NCBI GenBank assembly: GCA_012798275.1
Contig: JAAZNO010000405.1
Location: forward strand, 1 to 5,808
Reading direction: 5' to 3'
From: Chloroflexota bacterium
GTDB taxonomy: Bacteria > Chloroflexota > Anaerolineae > B4-G1 > SLSP01
Length of the DNA stretch: 5,808 bases
Under the pieces are notes generated by a model. The model made no database searches and was not told the DNA's origin. It was given only the letters and a program-made list of their open reading frames with translations. Both the position numbers and the translations under genes were made by a program. Numbering within the stretch: the stretch's first letter is position 1; every line of letters starts with the position of its first letter. Of the stretch, positions 4,855 through 5,808 are shown piece after piece.

Positions 4855-5808
4855 ATGACTGCTGAAAAGGAAAAATTACAGGCCGAACGACAGCGCTGGC
4901 GCGAGGTCACCTACCAAAAAGTGCTCAAACGCTTTCCCGAACGCCGCCCCCAGTTCACGACCCCTTCGGGGATCCCGGTCGAGCCGGTGTTGACGCCCCT
5001 GGACGTGTCCGAGGATTATCTTGCCACCTTGGGTTTCCCCGGCGAATATCCCTTCACCCGGGGCATCCAGCCGACCATGTACCGGGGACGCTTCTGGACC
5101 ATGCGCCAATACGCGGGTTTCGCCACCGCCGAAGAATCTAACGCGCGCTACCGCTATCTGCTGGAACAGGGACAGACCGGGCTTTCCGTAGCCTTCGATC
5201 TCCCCACGCAGCTGGGCTATGACGCCGATGATGACATGGCCCTGGGCGAGGTCGGCAAGGTCGGCGTCTCCATCAGCTGCCTGGAGGACATGCGCACGCT
5301 GTTCCGCGAGATTCCCCTGGAAAAAGTGAGCACCTCCATGACCATCAATGCGCCGGCGGCGGTGCTGTGGGCCATGTACATCGCCGTCGCTAAAGAGCAG
5401 GGGGCGGACATCCGCCAGCTCGACGGCACCATTCAGAACGACATTCTCAAGGAATACGTCGCGCGCGGCACGTACATTTTCCCGCCGCGACCCTCGATGC
5501 GCCTGATCACCGACACGTTTCGCTTCGGCGCCGCCGAGGTTCCCAAGTGGAATCCCATCAGCATCAGCGGCTATCACATCCGCGAGGCGGGCAGCACGGC
5601 GGTGCAGGAGATCGCCTTCACGCTGGCGGACGGCATCGCCTACGTGCAGGCGGCGTTGGAGGCCGGGCTCGGCGTGGATGCTTTCGCCCCGCGGCTCTCG
5701 TTCTTCTTCAACGCGCACAACAACTTCCTGGAAGAAATCGCCAAGTTCCGCGCCGCCCGGCGGATGTGGGCGCACATCATGCGCGAGCGCTTCGGCGCGC
5801 AGGATCCC
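4855..5808 (+). CDS. mcmA: Methylmalonyl-CoA mutase catalytic (large) subunit, 3' partial
   Basis: The first 318 residues are present, still open at the window edge, of a subunit usually about 520-560 residues long when the B12 domain is separate. It isomerises (R)-methylmalonyl-CoA and succinyl-CoA using adenosylcobalamin, in propionate and branched-chain acyl-CoA metabolism. Family segments seen in order: [22 protein letters not shown] (68-89, quoted here only to its ends T68 and F89), [20 protein letters not shown] (95-114), [17 protein letters not shown] (191-207), SISISGYH (234-241) and FAPRLSFFF. Mapped on the Propionibacterium enzyme, Y86 equals Tyr89, T192/Q194 equal Thr195/Gln197, R204 equals Arg207 and H241 equals the cobalamin-side His244. 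Tyr plus Arg at these two places is the methylmalonyl-CoA pattern. Isobutyryl- and 2-hydroxyisobutyryl-CoA mutases carry Phe or Ile, and Gln. Whether a B12-binding domain is fused or encoded separately lies outside the window. Confidence 0.95.
   Translation, partial: MTAEKEKLQAERQRWREVTYQKVLKRFPERRPQFTTPSGIPVEPVLTPLDVSEDYLATLGFPGEYPFTRGIQPTMYRGRFWTMRQYAGFATAEESNARYRYLLEQGQTGLSVAFDLPTQLGYDADDDMALGEVGKVGVSISCLEDMRTLFREIPLEKVSTSMTINAPAAVLWAMYIAVAKEQGADIRQLDGTIQNDILKEYVARGTYIFPPRPSMRLITDTFRFGAAEVPKWNPISISGYHIREAGSTAVQEIAFTLADGIAYVQAALEAGLGVDAFAPRLSFFFNAHNNFLEEIAKFRAARRMWAHIMRERFGAQDP

Noticed and set aside
4876..5775. A 299-codon minus-strand open frame opposite the mutase
   Set aside because: Shadow of the methylmalonyl-CoA mutase reading frame, which is clearly conserved on the plus strand.

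Overview
The window is GC-rich bacterial DNA with all five genes on the plus strand: two partial genes at the edges and three complete ones between. The gene mix suggests a Chloroflexota bacterium, probably Anaerolineae-like. The clues are a secreted-type protein with DxTGDG calcium loops, a clade-type M3B oligoendopeptidase and a B12-dependent mutase. Intergenic DNA full of short tandem repeats and C/G-rich hairpins points the same way. This assignment rests on recognition, not on a search.

Layout. Bases 1-1056 are the 3' end of a probable surface or secreted protein with two DxTGDG loops and a helical, TPR-like C-terminal half. It overlaps by 22 nt a class I SAM-dependent methyltransferase (1035-1850). 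After a 61-nt gap comes a small four-helix membrane protein (1912-2310) with an unclear start. Bases 2311-2946 (636 nt) hold no convincing gene but are packed with structure: an octamer tandem-repeat tract (2313-2398), a 170-nt element of three near-perfect hairpins inside a larger inverted repeat (2519-2688), and a leader with two competing left arms for one hairpin (2758-2800). A 20-nt palindrome (2836-2855) and an ATTCG-based decamer repeat (2898-2936) follow, running up to a strong ribosome binding site. Then come an M3-family oligoendopeptidase (2947-4713), a 141-nt gap with heptamer repeats and a hairpin, and the N-terminal 318 residues of a methylmalonyl-CoA mutase catalytic subunit (4855 to the window end).

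How the parts relate. Only the first two genes look translationally coupled. The peptidase is a cytosolic peptide-recycling enzyme and the mutase belongs to propionyl-CoA/methylmalonyl-CoA metabolism. I see no direct functional link between them, and each has its own structured leader and ribosome binding site.

The genes belong to ordinary families. The unusual content is intergenic: each of the last three gaps contains a short tandem repeat of a different period (8, 10 and 7 nt), and two of them also contain strong hairpins. I found no CRISPR array, rRNA or tRNA, and no clear defence or biosynthetic system.
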